Assembly: GCF_021606685.1 (NCBI RefSeq)
Contig: NZ_WKCB01000013.1
Location: 1 to 64,000 of the forward strand
Length of the DNA stretch: 64,000 nt
From: Pseudomonas syringae
Lineage (GTDB): Bacteria; Pseudomonadota; Gammaproteobacteria; Pseudomonadales; Pseudomonadaceae
Reading direction: 5' to 3'
Positions 17,755-27,645 of this stretch are shown one piece after another. A program made the translations under genes and the position numbers. The first letter of the stretch is position 1. Every line of letters begins with the position of its first letter. The notes under the pieces were generated by a model. The model ran no database searches, was not told where the DNA came from, and saw nothing but the letters and a program-made list of their open reading frames with translations.

Positions 17755-18096
17755 TTACAGGATCAATACGTAGGTCTTGCGCACCGTTTCCTGGATATCC
17801 CAGATTCCGGTGCTGTTGGCCGGCAACATCAGTGCATCACCGGCGTGTATATGAATGACTTCACCGTTGTCCGGGGTGAACGTGCAGCGGCCCTGGATAA
17901 AGTGGCAAAACTCCTGGGCGGTGATCTGCCGACGCCAGCGGCCAGGAGTGCACTCCCAGATGCCGGTTTCGACGCCGTCGTTGCGCTCGACGCTCAGGGT
18001 CGAGGCCACGGCGACGGGCTCGCCCAAGGGCACTGCCACCGGTGATGAGTCCGGCAGGTGGGCATTCAGCGTGTCTTTGAATTGAGTGATGCTCAT
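17755..18096 (-). CDS. cupin protein (cupin_3/DUF861)
   Basis: 113-residue single-domain cupin. The first motif region reads GIWECTPGRWRRQITAQEFCHFIQGRCTF and the second HIHAGDALMLPANSTGIWDI, the pattern of the ethanolamine/ureidoglycine-related cupin_3 group common beside polyamine oxidases. It lies 26 bases after the FAD enzyme gene and 60 bases before the binding-protein gene, so it is part of the same operon. Function is unknown; a small-molecule sensing or accessory enzyme role is inferred from context. Confidence 0.85.
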   Translation of the reverse strand: MSITQFKDTLNAHLPDSSPVAVPLGEPVAVASTLSVERNDGVETGIWECTPGRWRRQITAQEFCHFIQGRCTFTPDNGEVIHIHAGDALMLPANSTGIWDIQETVRKTYVLIL

Positions 18097-18122
18097 GGGT
18101 TTTCCCGTGTGAATGGAACGAT

Positions 18123-19529
18123 TTACTGCATGAAACCTTCCATGAACTGCGCCACGCCGGTTGCCAGCTTGCGGCGCCAGGGGGCGCTGTTGGGGTTGGC
18201 CAGTACCTGGTCTTCATGGACAAAACTGCGAATGATCGCGTTGTAGCCCAGCCAGCGGCAGGGCTCCGGCTCCCAGGCCTTGAGCGCATCCAGGCCGCGC
18301 TCGCGGATCACCCAGGGTTGCTCAACCAGCGGCGTGTCACGCTTCAGGATCAAGTCAGCCAGGGTGCGGCCACCCAGGTTCGTGGCGCCCACGCCCTCCC
18401 CGCCATAGCCGCCGGACAGCGCGATGCCGGTGGCGTGATCGCAGAGCATGTGCGGACGAAAATGCCGCGACATACCGAGGTTGCCGCCCCAGGAATGAGT
18501 AATCCGCACGTTCTTGAGCTGTGGGAAGAGTTCACCGAACAGATAGCGACGCAGCTCTACCTCGCTGTCGGTCAAATCGAAGTTATGCCGCAGCTTGCCG
18601 GCAAACTGGTAGCCGCCCCGGGCACCGAAGACCAGGCGATTATCGGCTGAACGTTGGCCATAGGTGACCTGGCGGCTACTTTCGCCAAACGCCTGGCCGT
18701 GGCTCAGGCCGATTTCATCCCAGGTGCTGGCGGGCAGCGGTTCCGTGGCGACAATCAGGCTTTGCACCGGCAACTGATACCGCCCCAAAGGCGGCAACGT
18801 CGCGGCATAGCCTTCCACGGCAGGCACCACCCAGGCGGCGCGCACACTGGCCTGGGCGGTACGCACACAGCCGGGCTGCCACTGGGTGACCGGGCTGCTT
18901 TCATAAATCCTCACGCCCATGCGCTCCACCACCCGTGCCAGGCCACGCACCAGCTTGGCCGGGTTGATCGTGGCGACATGGGGTGCATAGATACCGCCAT
19001 AGGGCTTGGCGATGCGGATCTGTTCGGCCAGTTGCTGGGGGTTGAGCCAACGGTAGTCGGCTTGCGTCAAGCCTTGGGCATGGAGCTTGTCCAGATAGCG
19101 CCGCAAGCTGCCTTCCTGCTCCGGGTAACGCGCCGCGCAATACAACGCGCCGCCCTTGCGGTAGTCGCAGTCGATGCCTTCGCGGGCCAGCACCTGGGCG
19201 ACTTCGTCGGGGATGGCGTGCAACAGGTCGAACGAGGCACGGCGCTGCTCGGGGGCCAGACCGGCGAGCAGGCGGTCTTCGCCCAGCAGGTTGCCCATCA
19301 GCCAGCCGCCGTTGCGGCCTGATGCGCCGAAGCCGGCGGTTTGCGCTTCGATAATCGCGATGTTCAGCTCAGGCGCCTGGCGTTTCAGGTAGTAGGCGGT
19401 CCACAGGCCGGTGTAGCCGGCGCCGATAATGGCCACGTCAACGTCCAGGTCATGCGCCAGCGACGGCCGCGCGTGCAGCGGGTCATCCAACTGGTCCATC
19501 CACAAACTGATACTGCGCCATGCCGGCAT
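18123..19529 (-). CDS. FAD-dependent amine oxidoreductase, PuuB-like
   Basis: 468-residue DAO-family flavoenzyme. The FAD dinucleotide fold is VAIIGAGYTGLWTAYYLKR (about 32-50), followed by FGASGRNGGW. A C-terminal block HSWGGNLGMSRHFRPH then GGYGGEGVGATNLGG matches gamma-glutamylputrescine oxidoreductases and their paralogs. It probably oxidises a polyamine or glutamylated polyamine, with the adjacent PotF-like protein supplying substrate. The ATG follows GGGGAGC. The substrate is inferred from family and context only. Confidence 0.88.
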   Translation of the reverse strand: MPAWRSISLWMDQLDDPLHARPSLAHDLDVDVAIIGAGYTGLWTAYYLKRQAPELNIAIIEAQTAGFGASGRNGGWLMGNLLGEDRLLAGLAPEQRRASFDLLHAIPDEVAQVLAREGIDCDYRKGGALYCAARYPEQEGSLRRYLDKLHAQGLTQADYRWLNPQQLAEQIRIAKPYGGIYAPHVATINPAKLVRGLARVVERMGVRIYESSPVTQWQPGCVRTAQASVRAAWVVPAVEGYAATLPPLGRYQLPVQSLIVATEPLPASTWDEIGLSHGQAFGESSRQVTYGQRSADNRLVFGARGGYQFAGKLRHNFDLTDSEVELRRYLFGELFPQLKNVRITHSWGGNLGMSRHFRPHMLCDHATGIALSGGYGGEGVGATNLGGRTLADLILKRDTPLVEQPWVIRERGLDALKAWEPEPCRWLGYNAIIRSFVHEDQVLANPNSAPWRRKLATGVAQFMEGFMQ

Positions 19530-19577
19530 GCCAAGCTCCCCACCTCGTTACGATAGGGTCGATCCTAGAGCGCGATG

Positions 19578-20387
19578 TCAGGGGCTGTCTTGCGCGCGTG
19601 CACGCAGCGAAAGTTGTTTGACGTAGGCCTTGGGCGACTGGCCCGTGTGCTGGCGGAATGCGCTGTAGAACGCCGACAGCGAGTTGAAACCGGCGGCGAA
19701 GGCCAAGTCATCGATCTTGATCGGCGTCAACGCCTTATCCAGAGACGCCAGCAAGTGCTGGAGCCGGGCGTGGTTGACGTAGCGGTAGAAGCTCTGCCCC
19801 AACACTTGGTTCAGCAGGTAGGAAATCTGATTGCGGCTGTAGCCACATTCCCTGGAAACGCGTTGCAGGTCCAGCTCCGGGTCCAGATAAGGCTGCTTGA
19901 GTTCGAAGTAGTGCTGCAGGTCATTGGCCATATGCCCCAATTGCTGGGGCGACAGGCCCAGGCGGCTGACCGTGGGCCGCAGGGCCCGGGCGGGTTGCTC
20001 ATGCACCAGGGAGGCGTATTCGTTGACCCGCCAGATCAGCCCGTCGCGCACGGTGATGGCTTCACTGGTGCGGAACGACACCAGCCCCTGGCTGCCGCGC
20101 AAAGTAATGCGGTACTGGATAAACGCCGTGTCGCCATCGGCGCGAATGCGGTCGGTGTGTTCAATCGCCTCATCGACCTCACGCGGCATGCTGGCGCGCA
20201 GGTACTCACGCAACTCGGCGTAACCGATGACGCGGTTCTGGAAAAAATCGTGGTACTGGATGTCCGGGTGGTAGTAGGACATCACGCCCTCAAGGTCGCG
20301 ATGGCGCCAACACAGGTGGTGACGCAACACCAGCTCGCCCGTGGCTTGGGTGTGCTGGCAGTCGTCGTCAGGGGCGATGTCGGGCAT
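19578..20387 (-). CDS. AraC-family regulator with N-terminal NTF2/SnoaL-like domain
   Basis: About 269 residues. The N-terminal half (LRHHLCWRHRDLEGVMSYYHPDIQYHDF) is a SnoaL/NTF2-like fold, unusual as the sensing part of an AraC protein. The C-terminal half holds two helix-turn-helix motifs (LDLQRVSRECGYSRNQISYLLN and IKIDDLAFAAGFNSLSAFYSAFRQHTG). I chose the ATG at 20387; ATG 20498 and TTG 20525 are in frame, but the extra sequence looks non-coding. It precedes the FAD gene by 48 bases on the same strand and probably controls that operon in response to a polyamine-related ligand (inference). Confidence 0.85.
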   Translation of the reverse strand: MPDIAPDDDCQHTQATGELVLRHHLCWRHRDLEGVMSYYHPDIQYHDFFQNRVIGYAELREYLRASMPREVDEAIEHTDRIRADGDTAFIQYRITLRGSQGLVSFRTSEAITVRDGLIWRVNEYASLVHEQPARALRPTVSRLGLSPQQLGHMANDLQHYFELKQPYLDPELDLQRVSRECGYSRNQISYLLNQVLGQSFYRYVNHARLQHLLASLDKALTPIKIDDLAFAAGFNSLSAFYSAFRQHTGQSPKAYVKQLSLRARAQDSP

Positions 20388-20642
20388 GGAGGGCTCGGCG
20401 GCGGGTAAACCTTGGAGAGTGCCGAATTTTATCGGCGCATTCAATGGCTGTTTGGCTCGACTGACTAATGGCAATTTGCCTGATTTTGGGTAAGGCATGA
20501 CCCATATCAAGTGAATCGAAAACAACCGCCGAACGGGGCGAAAAAAGTGCGCGTGGGCGTGCGCACGAATGCTATTTTGAATGCTTCGACGCCACGACCA
20601 GTGACGGTCCTGGCCCCTGCCGCGAGCTAAAGGAAGCGCTCA

Positions 20643-20915
20643 ATGAACAAGGTGGGCAACATGAACAAAGTGACGTTCCCCAACGCCTGCCAGCTGATGC
20701 GCTGGCATTTTCATCCGATGGGTTTCGAAGGCAGCATGGATGCGCCGGGCAGTATGGTCGCCCGCCTGTTCGACCGCGCCAGCGGTGAAACCCTGATCGC
20801 GATTGCCGGCATCCCCTGCGCCACGGTAATGAACGCCGCCGACGTGGAGCGCATCATCGAGGCGGTCGAGGATGAGCTGGAGTCCTTTGTGCCGCCGTTG
20901 TCGTTGCGGGCCTGA
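20643..20915 (+). CDS. DUF1652 protein
   Basis: 90-residue protein of the Pseudomonas-restricted DUF1652 family, recognised by FPNACQLMRWHFHPMGF and SGETLIAIAGIPCATVMNAADVERIIEAVEDEL. AAGGAA lies seven bases before the ATG; a second ATG six codons in is possible. No signal peptide or membrane segment. It is a single gene, divergent from the AraC regulator. Function unknown. Confidence 0.88.
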   Translation: MNKVGNMNKVTFPNACQLMRWHFHPMGFEGSMDAPGSMVARLFDRASGETLIAIAGIPCATVMNAADVERIIEAVEDELESFVPPLSLRA

Positions 20916-20946
20916 TCCAGTATCCAGTTAATGTGGGAAAGCAGTT

Positions 20947-21037
20947 GTGTGGGAGCGGGCTTGCTCGCGAATGCGGAGTTTCAGTCAAAACATTTATCAC
21001 TGATACACCGCCTTCGCGAGCAAGCCCGCTCCCACAC
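20947..21037. repeat. REPIN: inverted REP doublet
   Basis: A 25-base element at 20947-20971 (starting GTGTGGGAGCGGGCTTGCTC) recurs as its exact reverse complement at 21013-21037, 41 bases apart. It sits between the convergent DUF1652 and helicase genes, the usual place for Pseudomonas REPINs, and belongs to a different sequence group from the one at 16421. Confidence 0.9.
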
Positions 21038-21055
21038 TTGATGCGTATTCAGTCG

Positions 21056-23503
21056 TTAGCCGCGTCTGTCGTCGAAAAACGCTTTCTTCCCATCGACCCG
21101 CTCCGACGCCTTGGGCACATTCACCGCCTGGCCTTCGGGCTTTTCCACATACCAATAGCAGTGGCTGACGGCGCGGGTGATACCGACGTACGCCAGGCGC
21201 AGTATTTCGTCCTTTTGCGCCGAGTCGTAGGGTTCGCTGTCACCGTCCTTGCCCAGACCTGCCATGCGATACACCTGGTTCTTGTAGGGCGAGCTGGTCA
21301 TGTGTTGGCAATCGCCCAGCAGAAAAACCGCATCCGCTTGCAGGCCCTTGGCACTGTGATAGGTCAGCTGTTTCAACCGGCGCGCGCCAGGCGGCAAGCT
21401 AGAATCCACATTAACTACAGACTGAATATGCTCTTCAATCAACAACTTATCACTACTTTTTCGATACAACATTAATACCGAATCACCCTGCTGGTAGTGC
21501 TCCAGCAATTGCCGTCCCAGCGCTGCGTCATCACGCTCTTGCACCACCACCGGCACTAACGCCTTGGGCATGCCGCTGGCCTTGGCCTTTTTGCCAGGAA
21601 TCGCCGGCGCAGCGCGCACAATATGTTCAGCCGCATCGATGATGTGCTGATGGCTACGGTAGTTCTCACCCAGCATCACGCGGGTGGTGCTCGGTGAAGG
21701 AAACTCCTTGTCGAAGGCCATGAAATACTTGGGCGAGCTGCCGCGCCAACCGTAGATTGACTGCCAGTCGTCCCCCACGCACAGCAACGAGGAGCGCTGT
21801 GCCCCACGGCCGACGTGCATCGCCGGGCCACGGCTGCGGATTTCGCGCAGGCTGGCGCGCAGCCACGAGACGATCTGCGGCGACACGTCCTGGAACTCAT
21901 CGATCATCAGGTGCGACATCGGCCGCAGCAGTGGATCACTGAGCAACTTGAGGTTTTCAGGAGTATTTTCGCCAAACAGCGAGAACATCCGGTTATAGGT
22001 CATGATCGGCGGCGATTGATCGAGTAGGTGGTCTTCCAGGGCTTTCCAGAAGATGCTCAGGGCTTCAAAGAAGAATCGGTCAGGGTCGTCCTTGGCGAAG
22101 GTCATCTGGCCGACGGCGGTGGGCACGTCCAGCCCGAGGTTTTCGATAAACCCGGCAGCCATCACGAAACAGTCCAGCAGCGGCGCCGAAGCGAGTTCGC
22201 CTTTGACCTTGTAATCAAAGCCTGGCCCGGCGCTGGCATCCCCCGCCAAACTGCTTAAAAGCCGTCTTGATGACTCATAACTATCTAACCATATCAGTGG
22301 CTTACGGCAGAAAGCTTGAAACAACGTACGCTTTACTGCCCACTCCGCCCGTACCGACAGTTTTGCGTTGGGCCGACTGATCTGCGGGTTTTCCCGCGCA
22401 TCGAAGCCCAGCACTACCCAAGCATCCAGCTCAGGGATGTAACCGTGACAGTGAAACTGCGCACCGTTGATCTCGAAGGCCTGGCGGCTGGGCTCGATGC
22501 CTTTGATCGGCCAGGCACCCGCTCTGAACCAGAGGTCTTCGATAACGTCGCAGAGTTCCTCATCACGCTTGGCGGCCAGTTCGGTCACGGCGACGCGCTT
22601 CTGCACGTCGGGGTGGTCACGCTCCACCTCTTTGAGCTGCATGCCCTGGCGCGCCAAGGGTGCAATCAGCTCACGGAACCGCGCATGGTGGCCGTGCAGC
22701 CGGTGATAACAGGCATTCATCTGCTGGCGCTGAGCATCGCCAATACGCAAGTCGAACGGGTTGCTGTCCGCCTCCTCGAAACCGGCACTGAGGTTCTCGA
22801 ACGCCTGCAGGCGCTCGAAACCCGGCAGGCTGCGCACCATCGGCAGGATGCGCGAGTGAAAGGTGCGCACCACCGCCTGTGCTTCTTTAAGACCCAGGGG
22901 TTGGCCCCATAGGCTGAGAATCTCCATGAGCTTGTTGACGAAGTCTTTGCGCGACTCGCGGGTAAAGGTCACCACGGTCATCGAGCTCAACTCAAAGCCC
23001 AGGTAGTGGGTGAGCAACAAGATGCGCAGTACCAGCGAGGTGGATTTACCCGCACCGGCGCCGGCGATCACCGACGTAGAGGGTGTATCGCTGAAGATCA
23101 TCTTCCACTGCGCGGCGCTGGGCTGGGCGTGGGCTGGCAACAACCGGCCGACATCCGCCTTGATGCGTTTTTTGATCTCGGCGCTCAGCGGCAGGCGCCA
23201 ATCATCAAACAAGCTGTCGTCCACACTCGGCGCGCGGTGCTCCTCGGGGCGAAAGTCGCGAATCAGCAGGACTTGCCGCCCCTCCTCGATGCCCTCGGCC
23301 TTGCCCTCGCGATAACCGTACTCCACACCGGCTTCGTGACCACTGCGGAACCCGTCCGCCTGGCCATGCAACCAGGAAAACCGATGCTGCGCGCGCAGGC
23401 GGGTCAGCCCGTGGCCAAACAGGCGAGCGGCAAGGCGTTTGAGCAGCGGCATTTCTGCCAGGGGGCGCAGATCAGGGGGCAAATCAGGCTTCTGGTGCGG
23501 CAC
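21056..23503 (-). CDS. UvrD/Rep-family DNA helicase
   Basis: 815-residue superfamily 1 helicase. Walker A is AGAGAGKSTSLVLR near residue 145, motif II is LMIDEFQDVSP, motif III is DDWQSIYGWRGS, and the C-terminal motif VI region is ILRLAYVGITRAVSHCYWY. The first 110 residues carry a basic segment and a YGYREGKAEGIEEGRQ helix outside the helicase core. The start is GTG with AGGAG seven bases upstream. It is not UvrD or Rep itself but a third, HelD-like type; its partner and substrate are unknown. It is a single gene, convergent with DUF1652. Confidence 0.88.
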   Translation of the reverse strand: MPHQKPDLPPDLRPLAEMPLLKRLAARLFGHGLTRLRAQHRFSWLHGQADGFRSGHEAGVEYGYREGKAEGIEEGRQVLLIRDFRPEEHRAPSVDDSLFDDWRLPLSAEIKKRIKADVGRLLPAHAQPSAAQWKMIFSDTPSTSVIAGAGAGKSTSLVLRILLLTHYLGFELSSMTVVTFTRESRKDFVNKLMEILSLWGQPLGLKEAQAVVRTFHSRILPMVRSLPGFERLQAFENLSAGFEEADSNPFDLRIGDAQRQQMNACYHRLHGHHARFRELIAPLARQGMQLKEVERDHPDVQKRVAVTELAAKRDEELCDVIEDLWFRAGAWPIKGIEPSRQAFEINGAQFHCHGYIPELDAWVVLGFDARENPQISRPNAKLSVRAEWAVKRTLFQAFCRKPLIWLDSYESSRRLLSSLAGDASAGPGFDYKVKGELASAPLLDCFVMAAGFIENLGLDVPTAVGQMTFAKDDPDRFFFEALSIFWKALEDHLLDQSPPIMTYNRMFSLFGENTPENLKLLSDPLLRPMSHLMIDEFQDVSPQIVSWLRASLREIRSRGPAMHVGRGAQRSSLLCVGDDWQSIYGWRGSSPKYFMAFDKEFPSPSTTRVMLGENYRSHQHIIDAAEHIVRAAPAIPGKKAKASGMPKALVPVVVQERDDAALGRQLLEHYQQGDSVLMLYRKSSDKLLIEEHIQSVVNVDSSLPPGARRLKQLTYHSAKGLQADAVFLLGDCQHMTSSPYKNQVYRMAGLGKDGDSEPYDSAQKDEILRLAYVGITRAVSHCYWYVEKPEGQAVNVPKASERVDGKKAFFDDRRG

Positions 23504-23722
23504 GCGGACTCCTGGGATGAGCTGGGTTTAAAACAGTGCGCCATGGTCGCCGGAATCGTCCTTGAGTTCCAGCCAATTGCTTTGCTGTCATGCAGTTAGG
23601 CGATGAAGTGAAAGTCAAAACGCCATTAATCAATCTAATCTGCCGATAGGAACGAGGCATTTTTTACGCTTTTTATCGATCATGGCCTATTGGATGATGG
23701 GCGCCATCAACAGGAGACGATC

Positions 23723-24418
23723 ATGCTTGAACTTCGACCTTTCAATTCCCTGGGCGGCGCCCACCATGGCTGGCTTGACGCCCATCACCACTTTTCATTC
23801 GCCGAGTACCACGACCCCAAGCGCATGCACTGGGGCAACCTGCGGGTGTGGAACGACGACATCATCGCGCCTGGCACCGGCTTCCCGCAGCATGCGCACC
23901 GCGATATGGAGATCATCACTTATGTGCGTGAAGGCGCCATCAGCCATGCCGACAACCTCGGCAACAAGGGCCGTACCGAGGCTGGCGATGTACAGGTAAT
24001 GAGCGCAGGTACCGGGATCGCCCACAGCGAATACAACCTGGAGGCCACGCCGACCAAGATCTTCCAGATCTGGATTATCCCGAACGAAAGCGGCTTACCG
24101 CCATCCTGGGGCGCCAAGCCCTTTCCCAAGGGTGATCGCGAAGGGTTTGTAACCTTGGCCAGCGGCAAGGCCGGTGACAATCAAAGCCTGCGCATTCGCG
24201 CCGATGCACGCCTGGTGGCCGCCAACCTGAAGGCCGGAGAAAGCGCTGAATATAGCTTGGACAGCGGGCGCCGGGCGTACCTGGTGCCGGCAACCGGTGT
24301 GATTGAAGTCAACGGCTTGCGCGCGCAAGCTCGAGATGGCGTTGCGGTGGAGGATGAACAGGTAGTGCGCGTTACCGCGATTGAGGACAGCGAGATCGTG
24401 TTGGTCGACCTGGCCTGA
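23723..24418 (+). CDS. pirin family protein (YhhW-like)
   Basis: 231-residue bicupin. The metal ligands are in GFPQHAHRDMEIITYV (two His), GTGIAHSEYN (His) and the nearby Glu. The family includes quercetin 2,3-dioxygenase activity in E. coli YhhW. The ATG at 23723 follows CAGGAGACGATC; an upstream in-frame ATG at 23690 lacks such a site. It is a single gene with a 219-base upstream region that holds no other gene, followed by a strong terminator. Confidence 0.93.
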   Translation: MLELRPFNSLGGAHHGWLDAHHHFSFAEYHDPKRMHWGNLRVWNDDIIAPGTGFPQHAHRDMEIITYVREGAISHADNLGNKGRTEAGDVQVMSAGTGIAHSEYNLEATPTKIFQIWIIPNESGLPPSWGAKPFPKGDREGFVTLASGKAGDNQSLRIRADARLVAANLKAGESAEYSLDSGRRAYLVPATGVIEVNGLRAQARDGVAVEDEQVVRVTAIEDSEIVLVDLA

Positions 24419-24440
24419 GCTGAAGTCCGAGCAAAAACAA

Positions 24441-24474
24441 CTGTGGGAGGGGCACCACCCCTCCCACAGTTTTT
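24441..24474. terminator. bidirectional intrinsic terminator
   Basis: CTGTGGGAGGGG-CACCA-CCCCTCCCACAG is a perfect 12-bp stem followed by TTTTT on the plus strand and flanked by an A-rich stretch (AAAAACAA), so it can stop transcription from both the pirin gene and convergent pgm. Its sequence resembles the local REP class. Confidence 0.85.
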
Positions 24475-24485
24475 ACATCGCGGTA

Positions 24486-26132
24486 TCAGTTGGCGCTGAT
24501 AGCGCCATCAACCAATACCTGAGCCTCTTCTACCAACTGTTTGAGGTGATCTTCGCCAATAAAGCTTTCGGCGTAGATCTTGTAGATGTCCTCGGTGCCC
24601 GATGGCCGTGCGGCGAACCAGCCGTTTTCGGTCATCACTTTCAAGCCGCCAATTGCCTGGTTGTTACCCGGCGCGTGGCTGAGGATCTGCTGAATGCTTT
24701 CGCCCGCCAGTTCGGTGGACGTCACTTGCTCCGGCGCCAGCTTGCCCAACAGGGCTTTTTGCGCAGGGGTCGCCTTGGCGTCAACACGAATGGCAAACGG
24801 CTCGCCCAAAGCGTCGGTCAGCCCGCGATAGATCTGGCTGGGGTCCTGGCCTTTGCGTGAGGTCATCTCGGCCGCCAGCAGCGCGGGGATCAGGCCATCC
24901 TTATCGGTGCTCCATACGGTGCCGTCCTTGCGCAGGAACGAAGCACCGGCGCTCTCTTCACCGCCAAAGCCCAGCGAGCCTTCGAACAGCCCATCAGCAA
25001 ACCACTTGAAGCCCACCGGCACTTCATACAGGCGGCGGCCTATACGCGCAGCCACGCGATCGATCAGGCCGCTGCTGACCACGGTCTTGCCTACAGCGGC
25101 GTCGGCGCGCCAGTCTGGACGGTTCTGAAACAGGTAGTCGATGGACACCGCCAGGTAATTGTTCGGCGCCAACAGGCCACCGGACGGCGTCACAATACCG
25201 TGACGGTCGTGGTCCGGATCGCAGGCGAAGGCCACGTCAAAGCGTTCCTTGAGGCCGATCAGGCCTTGCATGGCGTAGCTGGAGGATGGGTCCATGCGGA
25301 TCTGGCCGTCCCAGTCGACGCTCATGAAGCGGAATGTGGAATCCACCTCGGTGTTGACCACGTCGAGGTTCAACCGGTAGTGCTCGGCAATCGCCGACCA
25401 GTAACGCACCCCTGCTCCGCCCAGCGGGTCCACGCCCAGGCGCAGGTCGGCGCTGCGGATCGCGTCCATGTCGATGACATTGATCAGGTCGGCCACATAG
25501 CTGTTGAGGTAGTCATGGCGATGGGTGGTGTCGGCCTTGAGGGCCTGGGCGTGGGTGATGCGCTTGACCCCGGCCAGTTTGTTGGCCAGCAGCTCGTTGG
25601 CCTTGGCCTCGATCCACTTGGTGACATGGGTATCCGCCGGGCCGCCATTGGGCGGGTTGTACTTGTAGCCGCCGCTTTGAGGCGGGTTGTGGGACGGCGT
25701 AATTACGATGCCGTCAGCCAGGCCAGTCGTGCGGCCACGGTTGTAGCAGATGATGGCGTGAGAAATCGCCGGCGTCGGCGTGTATTCGTCGCCCTCGGCC
25801 AGCATCACGTGCACGCCGTTGGCGGCCAGCACTTCCAGCGCACTGGCACCGGCGGGGGTCGACAGCGCGTGGGTGTCCAGGCCTACGAACAGCGGGCCAT
25901 TGATGCCCTGCGCTTCGCGATACAGGCAGATGGCCTGGCTGATGGCGAGCACGTGCCATTCGTTGAAGCTCAGCTCGAACGAACTGCCACGGTGCCCGGA
26001 GGTGCCGAAGGCCACGCGCTGGGTGGAGATTGCTGCATCAGGCTGGCCGGTGTAATAGGCCGTGACCAGTCGCGGGATATCCACCAGCAACTGGGCTGGC
26101 GCCGGTTTGCCCGCAAAAGGACTGATTGTCAT
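24486..26132 (-). CDS. pgm: phosphoglucomutase (alpha-D-glucose-specific)
   Basis: 548-residue enzyme interconverting glucose 1-phosphate and glucose 6-phosphate. The phosphoserine loop is [14 protein letters not shown], the N-terminal block is [10 protein letters not shown], the metal-binding loop is [12 protein letters not shown], the sugar-binding loop is GGEESAGAS, and the C-terminal phosphate-binding site is [17 protein letters not shown]. Length matches E. coli Pgm. GAGG precedes the ATG. It stands alone and supplies precursors for glycogen/trehalose and cell-surface polysaccharides. Confidence 0.96.
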   Translation of the reverse strand: MTISPFAGKPAPAQLLVDIPRLVTAYYTGQPDAAISTQRVAFGTSGHRGSSFELSFNEWHVLAISQAICLYREAQGINGPLFVGLDTHALSTPAGASALEVLAANGVHVMLAEGDEYTPTPAISHAIICYNRGRTTGLADGIVITPSHNPPQSGGYKYNPPNGGPADTHVTKWIEAKANELLANKLAGVKRITHAQALKADTTHRHDYLNSYVADLINVIDMDAIRSADLRLGVDPLGGAGVRYWSAIAEHYRLNLDVVNTEVDSTFRFMSVDWDGQIRMDPSSSYAMQGLIGLKERFDVAFACDPDHDRHGIVTPSGGLLAPNNYLAVSIDYLFQNRPDWRADAAVGKTVVSSGLIDRVAARIGRRLYEVPVGFKWFADGLFEGSLGFGGEESAGASFLRKDGTVWSTDKDGLIPALLAAEMTSRKGQDPSQIYRGLTDALGEPFAIRVDAKATPAQKALLGKLAPEQVTSTELAGESIQQILSHAPGNNQAIGGLKVMTENGWFAARPSGTEDIYKIYAESFIGEDHLKQLVEEAQVLVDGAISAN

Positions 26133-26238
26133 GCATAAACCTCGGAGAGAAGGATTCGGAAAAAAATGGCAGTTTACTGAGAGTTGGACTGCTGCGCGAC
26201 GGTATCGATCCTACAGCATCAAGAGAAACTTCACGCGC

Positions 26239-27645
26239 TCAGCCTATCTGCGCCTGGCGCAACGCGTCGCTCAATGCCGACAGGGCGATAGTCAGGTTGG
26301 GCTGCCCATGAAAGGTATGACTCAGCCGCAGGTGCTGGTGATGCAGGCCACTCACGCTGAACAGCTCGCCAGGCGCCACCACCACCTGCTGAGCCAGCAT
26401 CAGCTGGAACACCTGGCGCATGTCCACGGCCCGCTTAGAACCCAGCCAAAAGGTGGCTCCGGCGGCCGGTGGCTGATACGTGAGCTGCTCACCCAGATGC
26501 TGATCAAGGCGCAGGCTCATTTCTTCGGCCTGCTCCCGCAGGAGTTGACGCAGCGCCTGCAGGTGCTGGTCGATCCGCCCGCTTTGGTACAGGCGGGCAA
26601 TGGCGCGCTGGCGAATCGCAGACAGGCGGAATGAGCGCAGCAGAAACTGGCGCTGCAATTCGCTGCCCAGGCGCCGTGACAACAGATAGCCATAGGGCGC
26701 TTCCGACCCCAGCACCTTCTCGAACGAGGAAAACACAATCAGCCACTCCGGGTTCACCAGCTCTCGCAGCGCCGTGTAGGACGCCGTGAAGCCCAGCTCG
26801 CCAAAGCTGTCGTTTTCCAGCAGCCAGCAGCCGTGGCGCTCCAACAACTGCGCCACTTCCAGACGGTCGTCGGCAGGCATGGCCACCCCTGCTGGCAGGC
26901 TGACCGCCGACGACAAGACCACCAACTGCACCGCCTCACTGCAAAGCAGCTGATCGAGAGTTGGCAGGTCCAAGTGCCCCGCCGGCGTCCAGGGCAGCTC
27001 GATGATGTGCACCCCGGCGTCCTGGAACAGCCGCAGGATCAGCCAGTCGCAGGGCGATTCGACAATCACGGTCGTGCCCCGCAGACCCAGGACTTCCACC
27101 AGAATATCGAGTACACCGCGCAGGTCTGCACCGATGTACACATCATCCGCATGCCAGCAGCGCGTGGGCGATGAGGTGTAGCGTGCGGCCAACACCGCAC
27201 GCAGTTCCCAGACACCGTAAGGCTGGGACCAGGGTTGCAACTGGCGCGGGTATTGGCGCACCAGGTCGCGTTCGATGCGCAATAGGCTCGCGTCCAGGGA
27301 GGCCAGCAGCGCGGGTTCATCGCCGCTGAGCACCACCATGCCAGGACGGCGCGTCGCAGCGTAGAGTCGATCAAGCAAATCACCACCGGCCCAGTTCGAC
27401 GGATTGGCCGACATAGGCCAGGCGTAATAGCCCGACTTCGCCACGGAATAGACCCTGCCCTCCTTCTCCAGCAGCGAGTACGCGTACTGGATCGTCGAGA
27501 TCGATACATTCAAGCGCCCGGCCAATTGTCGCAAGGACGGCAGCTTCACCCGGGCATCGGTGCTGACTTCGTTGATCAGGCTGATCATGTAGCGATAGAC
27601 CGCCTGGTAGGCAAAGTCCACGTGCCGCTCGCCGCGCAGGGTCAT
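26239..27645 (-). CDS. MocR-type regulator (GntR HTH plus aminotransferase-like domain)
   Basis: 468-residue protein. The N-terminus is a GntR winged helix (residues 10-75: LPSLRQLAGRLNVSISTIQYAYSLLEKEGRV). The rest resembles a type I aminotransferase, with the putative PLP lysine in FSSFEKVLGSEAPYGYL near residue 305. MocR proteins usually sense PLP or an amino-compound and control a neighbouring gene. Its ATG overlaps the stop of the upstream 473-residue gene (ATGA at 27642-27645), so the two are translationally coupled, a strong hint that it regulates or works with that gene. Confidence 0.9.
   Translation of the reverse strand: MTLRGERHVDFAYQAVYRYMISLINEVSTDARVKLPSLRQLAGRLNVSISTIQYAYSLLEKEGRVYSVAKSGYYAWPMSANPSNWAGGDLLDRLYAATRRPGMVVLSGDEPALLASLDASLLRIERDLVRQYPRQLQPWSQPYGVWELRAVLAARYTSSPTRCWHADDVYIGADLRGVLDILVEVLGLRGTTVIVESPCDWLILRLFQDAGVHIIELPWTPAGHLDLPTLDQLLCSEAVQLVVLSSAVSLPAGVAMPADDRLEVAQLLERHGCWLLENDSFGELGFTASYTALRELVNPEWLIVFSSFEKVLGSEAPYGYLLSRRLGSELQRQFLLRSFRLSAIRQRAIARLYQSGRIDQHLQALRQLLREQAEEMSLRLDQHLGEQLTYQPPAAGATFWLGSKRAVDMRQVFQLMLAQQVVVAPGELFSVSGLHHQHLRLSHTFHGQPNLTIALSALSDALRQAQIG

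Noticed and set aside
20388..20525. Longer N-terminus for the AraC/NTF2 regulator
   Set aside because: The extra codons are AT-rich, begin with TTG or a poorly placed ATG, and look like promoter sequence; kept only as an alternative.
23523..23537. CTGGGTTTAAAACAG before the UvrD-like gene as a LexA box
   Set aside because: The spacing is CTG-N9-CAG, one base short of the LexA frame, and the inner bases match poorly.
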